Below, piece after piece: positions 1 through 15,000 of a stretch of DNA of 64,000 nt (its first letter is position 1; the number at the start of each line of letters is the position of its first letter). The DNA is taken from NCBI GenBank assembly GCA_964023275.1, contig OZ029929.1, positions 8,011,937 through 8,075,936 on the forward strand. The letters are read 5' to 3'. The translations under genes and the position numbers were made by a program. Below the pieces are notes generated by a model. That model was given only the letters and a program-made list of their open reading frames with translations, did no database searches and was not told the DNA's origin. Origin of the DNA: Norana najaformis (taxonomy: Eukaryota > Annelida > Clitellata > Crassiclitellata > Hormogastridae).

Positions 1-38
1 TTACTTTGGACTTAACAGCTTTAGAATTAACTTTGTAG

Positions 39-3000
39 ACTTTCCTTCTGATCAACTCCAGTAAGAGAAATCTCTGCTGGGCTCTGGACATCTCGTGTGC
101 CAGCAAAGCCCTGGAAGAGGGTGTTTTTAAGTTCCTTCGGAAAGATGGAACACCCTTTCTGACCTTTGGAACCGGTGGAATATGTGGAACTCTGGAACCA
201 TGCCAGTCGGAACCAATATGTGTCATGTTCTCCCCAGGTTGGTTCTTCGATGTGCATCTGATAGGCATCAATGCTTTCTCAGCTACTTTATTTTTTACTT
301 AGGATTCACTTTTCAGTAAGAAGTTGTGAACACGTGAGGGTCATTTGCTTAATGAAAGGCATTTTGTATGACTAGCTTCTGGAAAAAGTGGTTCAGATGG
401 GGTCAGAACTTAACAGAGATGTAAATAATGCAAAGGCTTTATGTAACCAAATAAGCAAGTTTCACCCCAGAAGGTATGTGCCTGTCTGGGGTGCTACCTT
501 GATGTATGCTGCACAATTATAATATAAAATATAATATATATATTATAATATCAGCTGCCTTCTCATTTCTCTCAGCTTGAACACAATGCACCCTAGCAGC
601 TCCTTTCCCCTTATCTCTCAGGTCTTCTGGCAACTGGACTTGGTTTTTGACATGGCATCTTTGGACAACCCCACTGACTTGACGCAGTGCTCATGAATAA
701 GCCGGTGCCCTGTGCTTAGCTTTTAAGTAGCACTTTAGCAATTGTTTTTTACGATTACAATTATGATTTGTTTATTGTGTTTTGTGGTATTGTATTGAAT
801 TACTTTTTGTTGCAACGTGTGTCTTGTCGCTTTCTAGCCTGCTCACAGGACAAATCCCTCTGCTTTGAGGCAACAGTTCCGATCATACTTGATGACAATT
901 TCAATCGCCCATACTGTCATGTGACTCTTACTGGAGAGGTCAAGGTTCCAACTCTGACCTTTGACCCGCAGTCAATTGTGCTCAGTCCTGTACCGCTTGA
1001 CATTGAGTCGACTGCAGAATTCAACGTCATTGCAAGCTACTACACACAGTTAGTGTTGATTTCTTATTGTTAAGTAGTTCAGTTATTTATTATTACTATT
1101 ATTTCCACACATTGGCTCGTTCATTCGCTAGGTGTGGAAACAGGGCACCCATCAGGGAATGGCAGACAATCGGCTATCTTCCACAGACAGATTGCTGATG
1201 CGTTTGTCTTTCAATTCTGCTTCTGCGGTTTAAAATCTGGCAAGCATATAATGTGAAATTAGCAGTTACTCATAGGGGTGTCAGAAGTTTAGTGAACTAT
1301 GACCCGGGTACCCGAGTCCTTTCTGAGCAAGGTACCCAGGTTCCTATGACTCCACTGATGGCTAAATACTTCTAATGCAATAATGCAAACCATGAAATAG
1401 TTGCATGGTATTATGTACTGCATGTTGCTTCCTAGTTGTTAATTGATATGATTCACTGGATTAAATGCAACCTCTAGATTATCAGTAATTAAAACATTAC
1501 CTGTACATAAAGTGATGCTAATGAACAGAATACAAAAAGTACAAAAATTAACACAAAATCACAACAGATCTTCGTTTACTACTGACACTTTCATTTATTC
1601 AATTGAATAATACCAATGGTAGTAGCCTACAAGATCTCGTTTAAAATCTCAAAAGATGAAAGTCAGTAAGCATGTGATTTTAGAGCAGAAATTAAACAGT
1701 CATCCAACAGGTATTTGGTGTTGAATTCAAGGCCTGGATGTGACCCTTTGAATGGGTACACAGGTACCTGATTTCAGGCTTAGTTACTCAATCCTTGTAA
1801 TTTGCAGGATAAGGTTGTCAATCCAATTCATGTAACTTGCAGGGTGAGGTTGTCTGTCCAATGTCAATTCGTATAACTTGCAGGATAAGATTGTCAATCC
1901 AATGTCAATTCATGTAACTTGCAGGATACGGTTGTCAGTCCAATGTCAATTCATGTAACTTGCAGGATAAGGTTGTCAATTCAATGTCAATTCATGTAAC
2001 TTGCAGGTTGAGGTTGTCAGTCCAATGTCAATTCATGTCACTTGCAGGATAAGGTTGTCAATCCAATGTCAGTTCATGTAACTTGCAGGATAAGGTTGTC
2101 AGTCCAATGTCAATTCATGTAACTTGCAGGTTGAGGTTGTCAGTCCAATGTCAGTTCATGTAACTTGCAGGATAAGGCTGTCCAGTTGTCAGATTGTGAT
2201 TGTCGTTTTTCTGCTTCAGCTTAGATAGCCTTTAACCCCAGGACAGTGATTGAGAGCACAGTGTCTAAACAGACCATGACTGAGAGGACCATGACTGAGA
2301 GGACAGTGACTGAGAGGATAGTGACTAAGAGAACATGCTATTATTGTTGTTGTGATTGTACTTACATTATATTTTCCAGAAATACTACTCTGGTGGCTGG
2401 TCCGCCTCAGGTGGAGTGTGAGGATGGGAGCAAAGTCTCTCCACTTACCGTCACTTTTCCCTCCTGCCAAGGTCTGCCATGCATCAAATATTCTTGAACT
2501 GTCCTGCACAGCTGCACTGTCTTCTCTCTTCTCAGCCCCATTGAATCTGACCAATCTATTGTGATCTAATATAACGATTTATACAACATCATTATCATAA
2601 TGCACAAGGCATCAGTCAATGCTCGCTGCAAGTGAAACTGTAATCAAAAATCTTAATCTGTTGAAGAAGCCCTCCAGAAGAATCCAGCCATCTGTCCCAT
2701 ACGTTCCTGTCTGTCCTCTTGTACTGCCTTCATATGTATCTGGACGTTTGTATAGTGACTTTCAGGAACCTCTTACAGTGTTCCTTGATATAACCTAAAC
2801 AATGTTAAAGCTTTAGAAGAAGAAGAGGTTCATTAGCTGTTGAAAATGGCTGCTGTAGCTGGAGAAGGTCCCCATTGAAAGTTTGTCGCTCGGACAGCCA
2901 GAGAATCTTGCTGAGGCCAAATAACAAAACCCTATCCATGATTGATATTCGGTTCTGACTTCTACAGTGCCATTATCGTGACACACAATGCATCAATCGA

Positions 3001-6000
3001 TGGTCGCTTCAAGTGAAATCATAAAGATCATAATCTATTGGAGAAGAAACGTTGAATTTCAATAGGTCAGAGAAACTAGTAAAACTAGTAGTTAGGCTAC
3101 AGTGGATATGCAAGTTGAAACAAATGACTCTTAGGTTTAGTCCTGAAGAACATGAAAAAACTGACAGAACGAACTGATCTGGGCAGCAAATTCCAAAGAT
3201 TTGGACCAGCTACTGAGAACGCCTCAAGGACCCAACGCTGTTTTGGTGCAAGACATCACGAGAGTCACAGGGTCCATTACTCGAGTCGAATGCTTATTGA
3301 TTGGTAGCATCCACTGGTCCATCATGATCAGCACTATGCTGAAGGTGATGAATTGACCCAATCCAGATGAAGCACTTGCAGCCAAATAAACATCTTATTC
3401 ATCGTTGCTCATCTTATGTCATCTTCCATCATCTGATCTCATCTCACCTTGTCTTGTCTGTTGGTTAATCTCACTCAGTGACTCAATGATTTATTTTAAA
3501 ACTCGTTCAGTTTTGAATTGACTTTCTCGATCAGTCCTTATGAAGGTTCACTCCCTAGCTCAGTCACTCAAGTCGTTTCTCACTCTGCTGTTTACTTGCT
3601 AATGCTTTTGTGTGATGCTTTATAGATGTCTGTATAGCTCACATTAACTTGCATATTTCAGCACCAATGACAGAGATCAAGCGGACCGTGGAACCAGGTT
3701 CCACTGAGACTTCGTTCCAAGTCATTCCATGTCGGGTCCAGTTCCGCTGCTGCAAACCGATTTCCTTCTCTGAGCCGGTGACCTTCACAGATGGACTGTG
3801 CAACAGGTAAGGAAGACTAATGCTGGATCAACAGAAACAGAGGATCACTATATACGCAGTGCTAACTCCAAAATGACAAAGTCATCTCGTGTGAAATAAT
3901 AATCATTATGAGGGCAGTAAAAGAATTCTGAATTTTGTAAAATACCATTAAAATGAAATTAACTTAGTTAAGATGTCTAGGCATAATGCTCAATGAAAGA
4001 AACTGGGCAGTTCCTTGACAGAGGTGAACCAATGTTACGTAGCATTCACAGAGTTACGGTTTAGCATTTGAATTTTTCTGTGTTTTGAATTATATATTTC
4101 TCAGTTTTTGTCCTTTTGTTTAGCTTTTCATTTATGGTTACTGCCACTTCGGATAATTGCCTTCTGACTTGCTATCCGTTCATGGCCACACATCGACTGG
4201 ACTATAAAATTGTCTGTGAACAGGTCAGTTTTCCACATGCATCTAATCATTTCTTTCCTTTTTTTACAAATTCTAATGTTAGCTAAGGTGAGGTCAGGTA
4301 AGAAAAGGCATGGTAAGGTAATGTAATGAAATTGCTTATGTTACGTGTGTATACATTTCAAAGGAATGATTGTGGCTTTGAAGGGTCTTTAGGTTGGACT
4401 GCAAGCTAGGCTTCTGTAACCCTTCAACAATTGGTCTCAGTTGTGGCTGCAGGATTGCTTACATGGGAGGTGAAGAGCATTTCCAGAGGGGTGCTACTTT
4501 CTGGCTGTCCACCATGCAGTGTCTGGTCTGAGGGGCGCCGGCTTATAACCAAGAGGGGAGGGTTGCACCTCCTCCACGTTTATGGCTAAATTCGCCATCA
4601 TTTCCAGAGTGCAGGTCACTTTGATCTGTTGTACGTGTTGATCTGATTGATTGTTCCGTCTTTTAGAACTCTAACTATGCACCAAATAATTACTGTGGGT
4701 TAGTAATGCGATGGGTTAGATTATAATTATCCAAACACTGAAGGGTCTGGGGTCATCATTCCCCTGACAGCCATGGTCATTGGGCTTGCGGGGTCCATTG
4801 AATGTGGTTGTCTTGGTCAGTCAACAGCTGAAAACATTCCTCTCATTTGATGTGGCTTTGGTAGCACTGGATTGAGGGTACTAGTAACAAAATTCCTGAA
4901 AATATGCTATGCAATTGTATAATTACAGTATTTGGTATGTTATGATGCCATTAACTCTTTTGCAGGGTAAGACACTGAAGGGAAGATGCAGTGTATCCCG
5001 TGAGGGTTCCAACATAGGGGAAGCGATGCTTGTACCCTGCAACTGTCCTGGAGTGACCTCCAGCCGACCGGACTCCACAGCCACCAGCTCCGTCTTCGAT
5101 GCCCGATCGTCCGGCTACGACAACAGCTTTGACAGTGTAGCAGGTTATTAATAAACAACTTCAACAGTCTTTACATTACCTTAACTGTACATTTCTGGAT
5201 ATTTGTGTAGCACCTTTTAAGATACCTAACTGAATTTTTCCACTTTAATATTTTGACCTTGAAAAAATTTATTACTGTCATTTTGTTTTTACCTGAGATT
5301 TATTCCTTTTGAAATGAAAATGTGTGAAAGAAAGAGAGGTTCAAACCCCTGTTTCCCACTGGAGTTTCCTCTTAATGAAAAATGACTGATAATAATATGT
5401 TGTGGTCAATGTTACTATTAGAGTTGAACTATCAGAGTACACCTCGTGAAGGAGCGCTAAACAAATTCGATTCAAACATTGAATCTGCTGGCGACTTCAT
5501 GCCACGGAATGACCCGTTGCTGAAGACGTTTGGCTCTTCAATATTTCCTGAAGAAGACACAGAAGAGGGTGTCTTCTACGCTGAGCTTCTCTCTGGCATT
5601 CAGAGGTGGTACACCAGCCATGGGTGGCCAGGAGGAATGTTCCCTGTCACAATTCCGGAGTCATTTCGGAGGTAAGCTAGTAACGATTTGCATATCGCCG
5701 GAAAATGGACTAATCTTGAATCAAAGAGTGATATGCATACATTCACTACTTACTCTGTTACCAGGGTAATTACTGTACAGCTTATCTGCTTACACTCAAT
5801 GTCTTCCATCTGCTTGCTGCTTGCATTTTACCTACTTACTGTTTGTTTAATAACTTATCTACTTGTGCTCACTTGCAGCTTTATATATGTGCTGTTCTGC
5901 TTACTACATTTTACTTGTTTTTTTAAATTTTTTGCAGACTACTTACTCCGCATACTTCATTCTCTGTGCTGATATTGTATATGAGTAGAATTCAAAGAGT

Positions 6001-9000
6001 GAAAGTTTGCATACTGCTTTTACTCATATTTTGCCTCATGCATGCGCTGTGCATGTAATTTACTCTAAATCTGACTTACTCTTTACATCATAATTTCTTT
6101 TCCCAAGCTCCTTTCATTTCTGCATACTTACTGCTTACTTATTGCCTGCTTTGCATACTGTTTACTCTTATTAGAAATTTTACATCCTTACTACTTGTTA
6201 TGTACTTAGCATGATTCATGTATTTACTCTGCTTACCGTCTGCTTTTTCCATTCTACTTATTGTGAGCTACTTTTATGTTGGATGCTACAGTGCTTATCA
6301 CTTTACTCTTCCTGATTCTTGACATGTTACTCATATTTTGCATACTGCTTACTCTTTTGCTTACTTCATCGTTGCTGCTTTGTGTACGTAGCGGTATATG
6401 CCGAAAGCCAAATGCAGAGAAAACGAAGACCGCCAAAGGTGGGACGTGGGAGTCACCCACCCTGGAGAAAGAGACAAAGACAATATATGACATGCTGGCC
6501 CACCTGAGTGGGAAGCCAGTGCCCGCCATCAACCCTGGCAACCCACTTCCATCTGATCCAAAGGAGAGAGTCCACCAGATCCATTACCAGCACAAGATCT
6601 TACTTGCTTTTGTGCGGTGAGCTGGAATGATCCAACTATTCATATTCAAGTTTATATTCTTATTTAATTCATTATAGGTAGATAAAACAGGAGCAGCCTA
6701 TCTTTTACAATCTCTTTAAACTGTTAAAGTACTTCTCCTTCAGCTTGTTTACCCACTGTAGCCTGGCTTCTGGTTTCTCTGACTTATCAGAATTCAGTCC
6801 AGCTTCTCCAGTTGATGGATTATTATTTTGGATTGCAATTTTGACTTGAAGTGACCATCAACTGATGTCTTGGGCATTATGATAATGGTGCTATAGAAGT
6901 CCTTAGATTAGATTAGATTGTAACCAAACTTAATGTATTGTTATTAGTGCTTTTCATTGGCTTACAGGCTGGTTTTGCATTTTTATGTGATGATAGGAGC
7001 CAAGGAGGTTGCACGGCAGCCATAAAGCCAGAGTACTTAATGGAATTGCAAGACTACAAGTACTGGAAAAGGCTGCAGGCCGTTCAGAAGTGTGGTACTG
7101 GAAGCACGTCTTCTGGCCAAGGACATGAAGAGGGTGAAGAGGAAGAGGTGGAGGAGGCAATTGATGAACTTGTTTTTGAGATGCTTTCAAAGCGATCATG
7201 GATGGACCTTCTTATGCAGATGCTCAAGGTCTCTGTTCTTCTAATCTTTGCAACTTAACTTACAGCTAGGCTTTGGTTTGCCTTCCATTAATGATCTGGG
7301 CATTGAATACCAGTGCCTCAGCAGTTTTCAGGTGGATTAGATTAAGGTGGATTCGATTGGACTAGATTCAGTGGGTGGAACTGCATTGTTCTATACCAGA
7401 CTGAATTGATTATGCCTGTCTCAAAGTACTTGCCTTCTGCAGTTGAGCCAGATTTGCAGATTGGACTTAGGTACACCATCTCTTTAATACCATTCAAATA
7501 GAAGTCTAGACTTTTTGTTTTTGACTTATGAATCCTTGTTATGTCATCTTTGTGTAATGTCATGCAAAGCATTATTATTTGATTGGGCATGATATAACTG
7601 TAGTTACATAGATTATTTCAGTTGCAAATATGATTGAAATTACATGATGATTGCAGTTCCAGCTGCCTGCCTGACTCTTGGATCTTGACCTTGAACCAAA
7701 CCCTTCCTGCCTATCGATTGTTTTTTGACTGAGTACCTGTGAATAAGCTGGTTACTGCAACTTAACTTTCACAGGGCTCTGTAGAAATCTCAAGTTTAAG
7801 ATCACGATTATGAATTACATAATTTGATTACTGTATAGTGCCTTTAATTGTTTTTAGACACTTATTCTTGCAAGGATCACCCCTCGCCAGTTTAAGAACA
7901 CACCAACTCCATACAAGAATGCGACAATTCCATCAGTCGACGTAGATCCCCTGTGCAGCAACATCTACAGCATTGGCGAACGAATTCTACTTGTCTGGCT
8001 CAACTACCATTACGAACAACAGCGACAGATTGTCTGGCAAAAATGTTCGAAGGGTAAATGGTTAATCTGATCTTATGATGTCATCCAGATGTAGGCGAAA
8101 CAGTTCGTCATCTTTGGTCTACTCCATATCCAAAACAAGTTTATATCAGCATTATTTGGTTTTTTTTGGCACACTGCTAAAATATTTTGGCTACTTCTGG
8201 CCTATTCCATACCCAAGCTGTCCATTTTGCACAGTTTTAATGTGACCGATTTAGTTCACCCCATTTCCTTATGATGTATGTTATTGGCATTTTTTGGTTA
8301 TCTGGAAGTATCTGGAAATTTTCGTGGTGACTTTACAGGACCTTGTAAGGCCACACCTTTTAAGAACCTCACAGGGGGCACTCCATTTCCTTTTGAAGTA
8401 TTAATTGGCTTCTTATGGTCAACTCTATTTCATTATGAGTTTTCAGTTGACCGTTTCTGATCCAGTTTTATGCATATTTTGGAAGCTTTTTTGACTGGTT
8501 TTTTCATGTTCAGGTCAGACTCCACCATCTCGTTGGGTTGTGAACTTTGACTTTGACCTCTTGGATGGCCTTGTCCTGGCTGCCGTCCTGGCTGCCTATG
8601 TGCCATTCCTGGTAAGAAGAGGAAGATCTTCTCATAAGATATCTGCTTCTACAGAACACACTAAAGTTAACAATGCTTATGAACTTCAGCATTGGCAATG
8701 AGGATAATTTGTCTGTCACAGGCTAATTGTTGACTAAGCTTACTGATTGATTGACTTTCCACTTATTTTCTGTGATTTACTTGGTTTCTGGCTAACTCAC
8801 TTATTGACTATCTATAAATGGATTATATAGGTAAACATTTTAGTTAGTGGACTGACTGACTGACTGACTGACTGACTGAATGGCTAGTGGATCAACCGTC
8901 GGGTACATGACAAGTACTTCTCTGCCTCAGTGGACTGACTTTCTGTTTTTGCGTGCCATTGGTTGATTTAATGTGCCATTGATGTGTTAAACACTGGCGC

Positions 9001-12000
9001 TATAGAAGCTGCTAATTATTAAAATTCTGACCTAAGGATGATCATAAAATGATGCTTTGACTCATTGCTTGACATACTGACTAGCTGGCTGGCTGATCAA
9101 CTGACTGTCTTGCTGACTGTGAGTGAGTTGTTTGATTAGTTGATTGATTGATTTTTCTGCAGATTGACCTCCATTTCGCTCAGATGTACACTCGAGCAAC
9201 AACTGGTGAACAGTGTCTTCACAACGCCATCTGCATTGTCAATGCTCTGCGCACAATTGGAATTGACTACGACATCCAGGTCATCATTAGCATCATCATC
9301 ATCACCTGCCATCATCTATCATTATCTATCATCATTGCAACTGTAATTGTAATTGTAATTTGAGATTTATAAAGCACCTCTTAGAGGATTAACTAAACAG
9401 AGGTGCTTCTGACCCGAAAAAGTACAATCACTGTTAAACAGTACAGTCTTCAGGTGCCTGCGGAACATTGAGAGGGGGAGAGAAAGGAGCTCAAGTCGCA
9501 CTTCTCAAGGGAGACAATTCCAGCAAGTGGGACCAACAAAGGCACAGCTTATGTAGTTCGGATATGTTCTTTGCTGTTTGGATGACTACCGTATCTGAGA
9601 CTGTGTTTCTGAGGTATTTTTTAGTCTGCTTTGCATTTTGTGCACTTTTGGGTGATGGTTGAACACCTGTTTATGTCTGACAGTCATTTGAACAGGTTGA
9701 CTAATGCCAAGCCTTAACTTACATGTGTTGCATGTGACCAAGAAATCACAGATTTGGTTATGCAGCTGCAAGCCATGGTCTTTGGAGAGGCATCAAACAT
9801 CCACTTTGGAGAGGTCTTCATTGCCCCCTAGCTTGCTGCTGGTTGTGTGAGGAACATTCAGACATGGTACTCTTCTACCATCATCCCATGGAGTACACAT
9901 TGTGAACCCAGCAAATGAAGCACCATCAAGCACTGACAGTTAACCCCATGTTCCTTGCCTGTGATGTGTTATGACAACTGCTGAATCAATGTAGCATTCA
10001 TAACACACAGTTACACCCACTGACTGGCAACCCCTAAGCTGATGGTACAGTAGAATGCACCACGTCCAGTTATCCTTCCCACACGTGGGATATGCATCCC
10101 CCATTGGATGGGCCAGTTGGTCATCAGATGATGAAGGCCACTCTGTGGTAGATGATTTATGCCACTTCAGTGAACCTGGCTCACCTTGGCATCATCAAAT
10201 CCATGACTTCCCAGTCACAGAGAGTACATAAACTTTTGGGCTAGATATTATCCAAATGAGGACTGGTTAACTCATTAATAGGTAGGCTAATTCAAAATGG
10301 AGGTCTGTTGCAGGTGTCCAAATACAGACACAGAAATCACCTAAACAGTTGATAAAGAGCAAATTCCACAAATGATGAATTTACATGTCAAAATATGCGA
10401 GACCTGTTGAAACAGACAAAACCAAGTGAGTTATCATTAGTGTCTTTGTAGTTGTTGTCTAATGTTATGTGTTGCTTAGGTAGCAGTCGGTGTTAATCAT
10501 CCATTTTCTTGTATGTTATTTTGTGTTTTGTAGGCGATTGACTTAACTGATCCGAACCCAGTCTCCCTGCTCCTCCTGTCCGCATTCCTCTACTTCCATC
10601 TGCCCCAGTACATTCCAAAGGGATCCATCGACTTTGTCGCTGGTCTTCATGAGGTTTCAACAAGGCAGGCACGTGGATTAACCAGACATAGTCCTTTATG
10701 TGTAGTATTATTCTACTTTTGTGATCAGCGATATTATTTATTATTATCCCTTATATGCCTTTTTCGATGCTGACGTTGTTGCTTATTCATTTCATCGTTG
10801 TTGTACTATTTGTATTGATATTTTGTTGTTCTGATTATTTTTGTTAGTTTTTTATTATAATGTTCTGTTGTTTTTCAATCTTACAATTGCAGAAATTATG
10901 CACAGCCAAAGTATAATTTTGCTGTTGTTGTGGTTGGTGGCAAAACTGCTGTGGAATGCAAAAGTGGTCAGTATATTAGATGACTGGTAATTTTATTATT
11001 AAAATTTAAAATATTTTATTATTTTTCTGTTAGTTTTATTATTTACCATTATCACTGTTATTGCAGGTGAAACTGAGTAATCCCAGTTCAAAGCCCCTTG
11101 TCTATCGGGCATTGATTGCTGGCCCAGGCTGTCATGACTTCTGTCTGCCAAAGGGTGATTCAGTAGCGATTGGTGCCAGGTCAAGTGTGAATGTCACTGT
11201 CCAGTTCAAGAGTCGCCACATGCGATCTTCTGACGGAGTGCTTCTCTTCACAGGACGACGACATGGGTCGACAGTTGGGTCGACCCTCGTCTTCAGTCTC
11301 AAGACTCGAATCAACAACATCGCTCCTCAGGTTGGTGAGGTTAGGGTGGTGCAATTGGTGAGGGTGGGATAAGGAAGTTGGTATGGAGTGAGTGGAAATG
11401 AGAATAGGATGATGTAGTGGGTGGTGAGAATCAGGTGGTGTTGGTGAGGATGGGGTGATGCAGTTGGTGGTAACATCGAAGAGGTAATGATTGGGTCAGG
11501 GTCAAACGTGAAAGTCAGAATCTGTGTAGCAGCTTGTGTGGTTACTAAAACATGATGTCTCATTTAACACTTTAATCAGCTTTGCTAAGTCAGCTACACC
11601 TAAAGTCTAACATCGCCTACAACTGCAAGATGCTATAAAGTTCATCTGTTTCCAACGCTAGTTCCAAATGCAGTGTCCAGTGCACATGTGTATATGTGTG
11701 ATAGCTATATAGTGCATTTATACATAACAATTATACAGTGCGTTTATATTTGGCAGTTTGAAGGTCTGGGAGTTATTTGATCAGATGATGTGAGGTTTTA
11801 TTATAATGTGCCAGATTAATGGTGTTTAATTTCCAGGAGACAATTGAATGTGAGACACCGTGCTACCAGTTAGCTGACATCGCCATCACCGTTGCCAACC
11901 CATTCTCAGAAGCTGGCACTTTCCGTGTCATCCTTGTTGAGATGGATGGAGAATTTCCAGTACAGGAGAAGTGTGGTGCCAGTTCAGAGCCAAAGGCCAA

Positions 12001-15000
12001 GAAGAATTCCAGTTCCATCAGCAACCTTTCCGACTCCTGCTTCAAGAGAACACTGGCAAAAAGGGAGGCAGAAGCGGCGCAGCAAAGCCAACTGATGACA
12101 CGAAATGGTACTGAACAGGCAGTGTTGATCAGTAATGAATTAACAGTAACTTGTTGCTCTACTTAAGTAAAAGTTAGTACTTTTGGTGTTAGTACTTACT
12201 TGTAAAGAAGTATTTAAAAAATAGAAATACTTTTACTTGTAATGAAGTAATATTTTGCCAGTTTGCATCACTCTTACTTCTTTACAACTTACTTGTGATG
12301 CCTAGGTATATACATTACGTTTGCCGCTGTTACTTCATACAATATGATTGATAGTGAGTGTATTAAGCGCCTCAGACTATAAATGCTCTGTTTATAATCA
12401 GCATATATTTATTTATTTATTTATTTAAAACACTTTTAGTGCATGCATTGTCGGTTCACATGAATCTGAGGCTCAAATATTCATATGTATGGAACAGATG
12501 AGCATTAATTTTTGGGGTTCAGTTTCATCTTTGGACTCTATCACAGGCTGAGAGAAATAGGAACAGAGACCTGAAGCGGAAAGAGATCCTGAGTTAGGGG
12601 TCCATGGTTACGCATACTTCGGATGAAACTCTGAGATGCCAAATACAATTGGGAAGGTGATTAGTGAATTGACATGGGGTCAACATCTTTTAGCCTGTGA
12701 CCTGGGGTCAAATTCTGGGCTGCCCTTTGCATCAGCGTAGAGCAAACTGTCAAGCTGTGTTATACGTTGGTGGCCAACATCGTAGCAAAATGCATTTGCA
12801 AAGGCTAACTAGGTTTATTTTTAAGAGGTGATGTTCACTACAGCAGTTAGGTATATACATGCATACATACATACATGCATGCATACATACACTTTTTCTT
12901 ACATACATACCCAGATACAGTGAACATATTTACATTCATATGTAGATTCATACATACTTACATATATACATTCTGTACTTCTACTTTTACCCGTATTATT
13001 GGGAAACATACTTTTTACTTGAGTAAAGTTGCTAACAAGTACTTTACTTGAGTACTCAAAATTAGGTTTACTTTTACTTTTGCTTAAGTATTTTGGCCCA
13101 GTACTTTGAATAACGCTGAAAATAGGGCTTGCAGTTTTTCAACTACTGATACGCCAGTTCCAGTTGTGCTAATTACAGAGTTTTCAAACAGTAATTGTGT
13201 TATATTGGCGGGTGCTCCATAAGTGTGTGTGAAGAACTTTCACAGTGCCGTGACTGTTGTGGAGAAGAGTGAGACGCCAGAGGGCTAAGTGCTCCACAGT
13301 TCAGCCCCAGCATTTTTATGCAGAGTTGGTTGCAACCACAAGTACAATTTCACTGCAATGCTTTATGCTGCAGGTGGCAACAGCCAGGTACGTTCATTCT
13401 TCTGCAAAGTGAAGACGGTTCATGTAGCCGCATGTGGAAAAACATCGCTTGAAGTCTTGTTTCTACCGCTGATGGTTGGAAGGCGTCAGTGTACGGTCAT
13501 CCTTACAGATGATACACTTGGGGAGTTTCTGTACCTCATTGCTGCCAACGTCACAGCGCCACTCCCTGAGGCAGTGCCACAGCTGCAGTGCTCTGGAGCT
13601 GCTCGAGTCACTCGTGCTTCAGCTGCAGGTGAGGGAACCAGCGTGCAGCCTCGGATGATGAGTTATTAAGTGAAGATATCTGTTGGGAAGGGCAGATGTT
13701 TTCCTTGAGGTATGTTTTGGTAATCCACACACTGGCCCCCAGTGAGACAGAGTTCAGCACAGTTTGATCATTACTGTTGAATGACTGATGGCTAGCACAT
13801 GAAAACTATGTGTTTAAGCATCAAATACGATCACATTGATTTTCTTTGTTTTAAATTGGTTTCATTTTCTCATACAAACTCACCAATGATCCACCCCTTG
13901 CAATTTCTGCTTTGCCCTTTCACTCAAAACTCAAAACATTCCTCTGCCACAGATCCTATCCTGACACCCCTTCTTCCTCTTACCTGTCTCTCCTCTCCAA
14001 CCCCAAACATCACCCACCGTAGCTGCCACGCTGTCTCTCTGCCGGACTCTTGGATCTTGACCTGGAACCGAACCCTCTTGCCTATCGATTTTGTTTTGAC
14101 TGAGCGCCTGTGAATAAGCTGGTCCCCGTGGCGCGGCTTTTGTTGGGCGCTGTAGAAAATTGGAATTATGATTACGATTTGTGTTTTTTCTAAATATAGT
14201 TCATAAGAACATTGAATTAATAATGGATGTTTTTAGTATATTGATTATCAGAGTTGTAAGCAAAACCAAAATTCCAAGACCTAGACCACAGGGTTCAAGA
14301 CCAAGACAGTCTTGAGACCAAGATCACAGTCTCTAGACCACATTGCTGATGATCATATTGGTATAGCTTGAGTATCGTTAACCTGTTCACTGCAAATTAT
14401 AATAATTATTTTATTATTATTATATGTTTCCCTGGAATTTAAAAAACTTATATTTATTTATTATTTGTTATATTTGTCTATCACCACTGTGGTAAAATGA
14501 CAGACAAAGTAGTAGCTTGGAAGTGACTATGAAATAGGCTTGTTCAAGTTCCCTACATGATGACCATTTCAGGGAGAGGCTCAAATGTATGCACTCTGCA
14601 GTGAAGGCAAGCATGCACCCATTGAGCCAAACATTCTATTGCACACTGAAAAATTGTGAATGAGACTCAGAAGAAAGTGACTGAATGTTCAGTTTATGTT
14701 GTAACCAGCGTCTGGTCGTTTATCTGCGTCCGTGAATGCAAGAGGCGTTGTTGATCCGGTCGTCTTCTGGAAGTGTGAAGCCGGACAGACGCTTGAGCAG
14801 ACGCTTGCCATTCCGATCAAGAACAAGGCAAAAGAAGAGGCTGTGGTGATGCTTGCTCAACTGGTCAGTCTTTGAGTTTCATTCATTTGCTTTAATTTAT
14901 TTAATTCACTTATTCATTTGCTCCATATTTTGAAACTGTTCTACACATTTAGCTATTTGACGCACAGTTGAAGACCTGAATATTGTCAGTGTGTTCCACC

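Larger units (their letters stand above)
39..7228 (+). other. CFAP47: CFAP47 exon block 1: N-terminal ASH/Ig-like region
   Basis: Nine exons are inferred: 39-237, 838-1048, 2380-2471, 3662-3806, 4124-4223, 4966-5136 (or 5142), 5436-5671, 6392-6616 and 6997-7228, with phases that join without stops. The first exon reads '...ASKALEEGVFKFLRKDG' and has the family's 'FGTGGICGTLEP' turn. Later pieces carry 'VTATSDNCLLTCYPFMA', a strongly conserved CFAP47 stretch, and 'YDMLAHLSGKPVPAI', the linker ahead of the CH domain. The 6997 acceptor was chosen over the better-looking one at 6968 because only 6997 keeps frame and joins 'FVR' to 'SQGGCT'. The exon at 6997 ends in an acidic run (EEGEEEEVEEA). 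The donor at 2472 (GTCTGC) is weak. Confidence 0.85.

Noticed and set aside
27-257. 76-aa reading frame on the minus strand
   Set aside because: It is the antisense shadow of the first CFAP47 exon in the window (39-237, + strand), which has splice sites and family similarity.
10890-10976. Possible extra CFAP47 exon (FAVVVVGGKTAVECKSG) between 10668 and 11067
   Set aside because: Its only donors leave a phase that puts a stop in the next exon, and skipping it gives the expected 'STRQVKLSNPSS' join.
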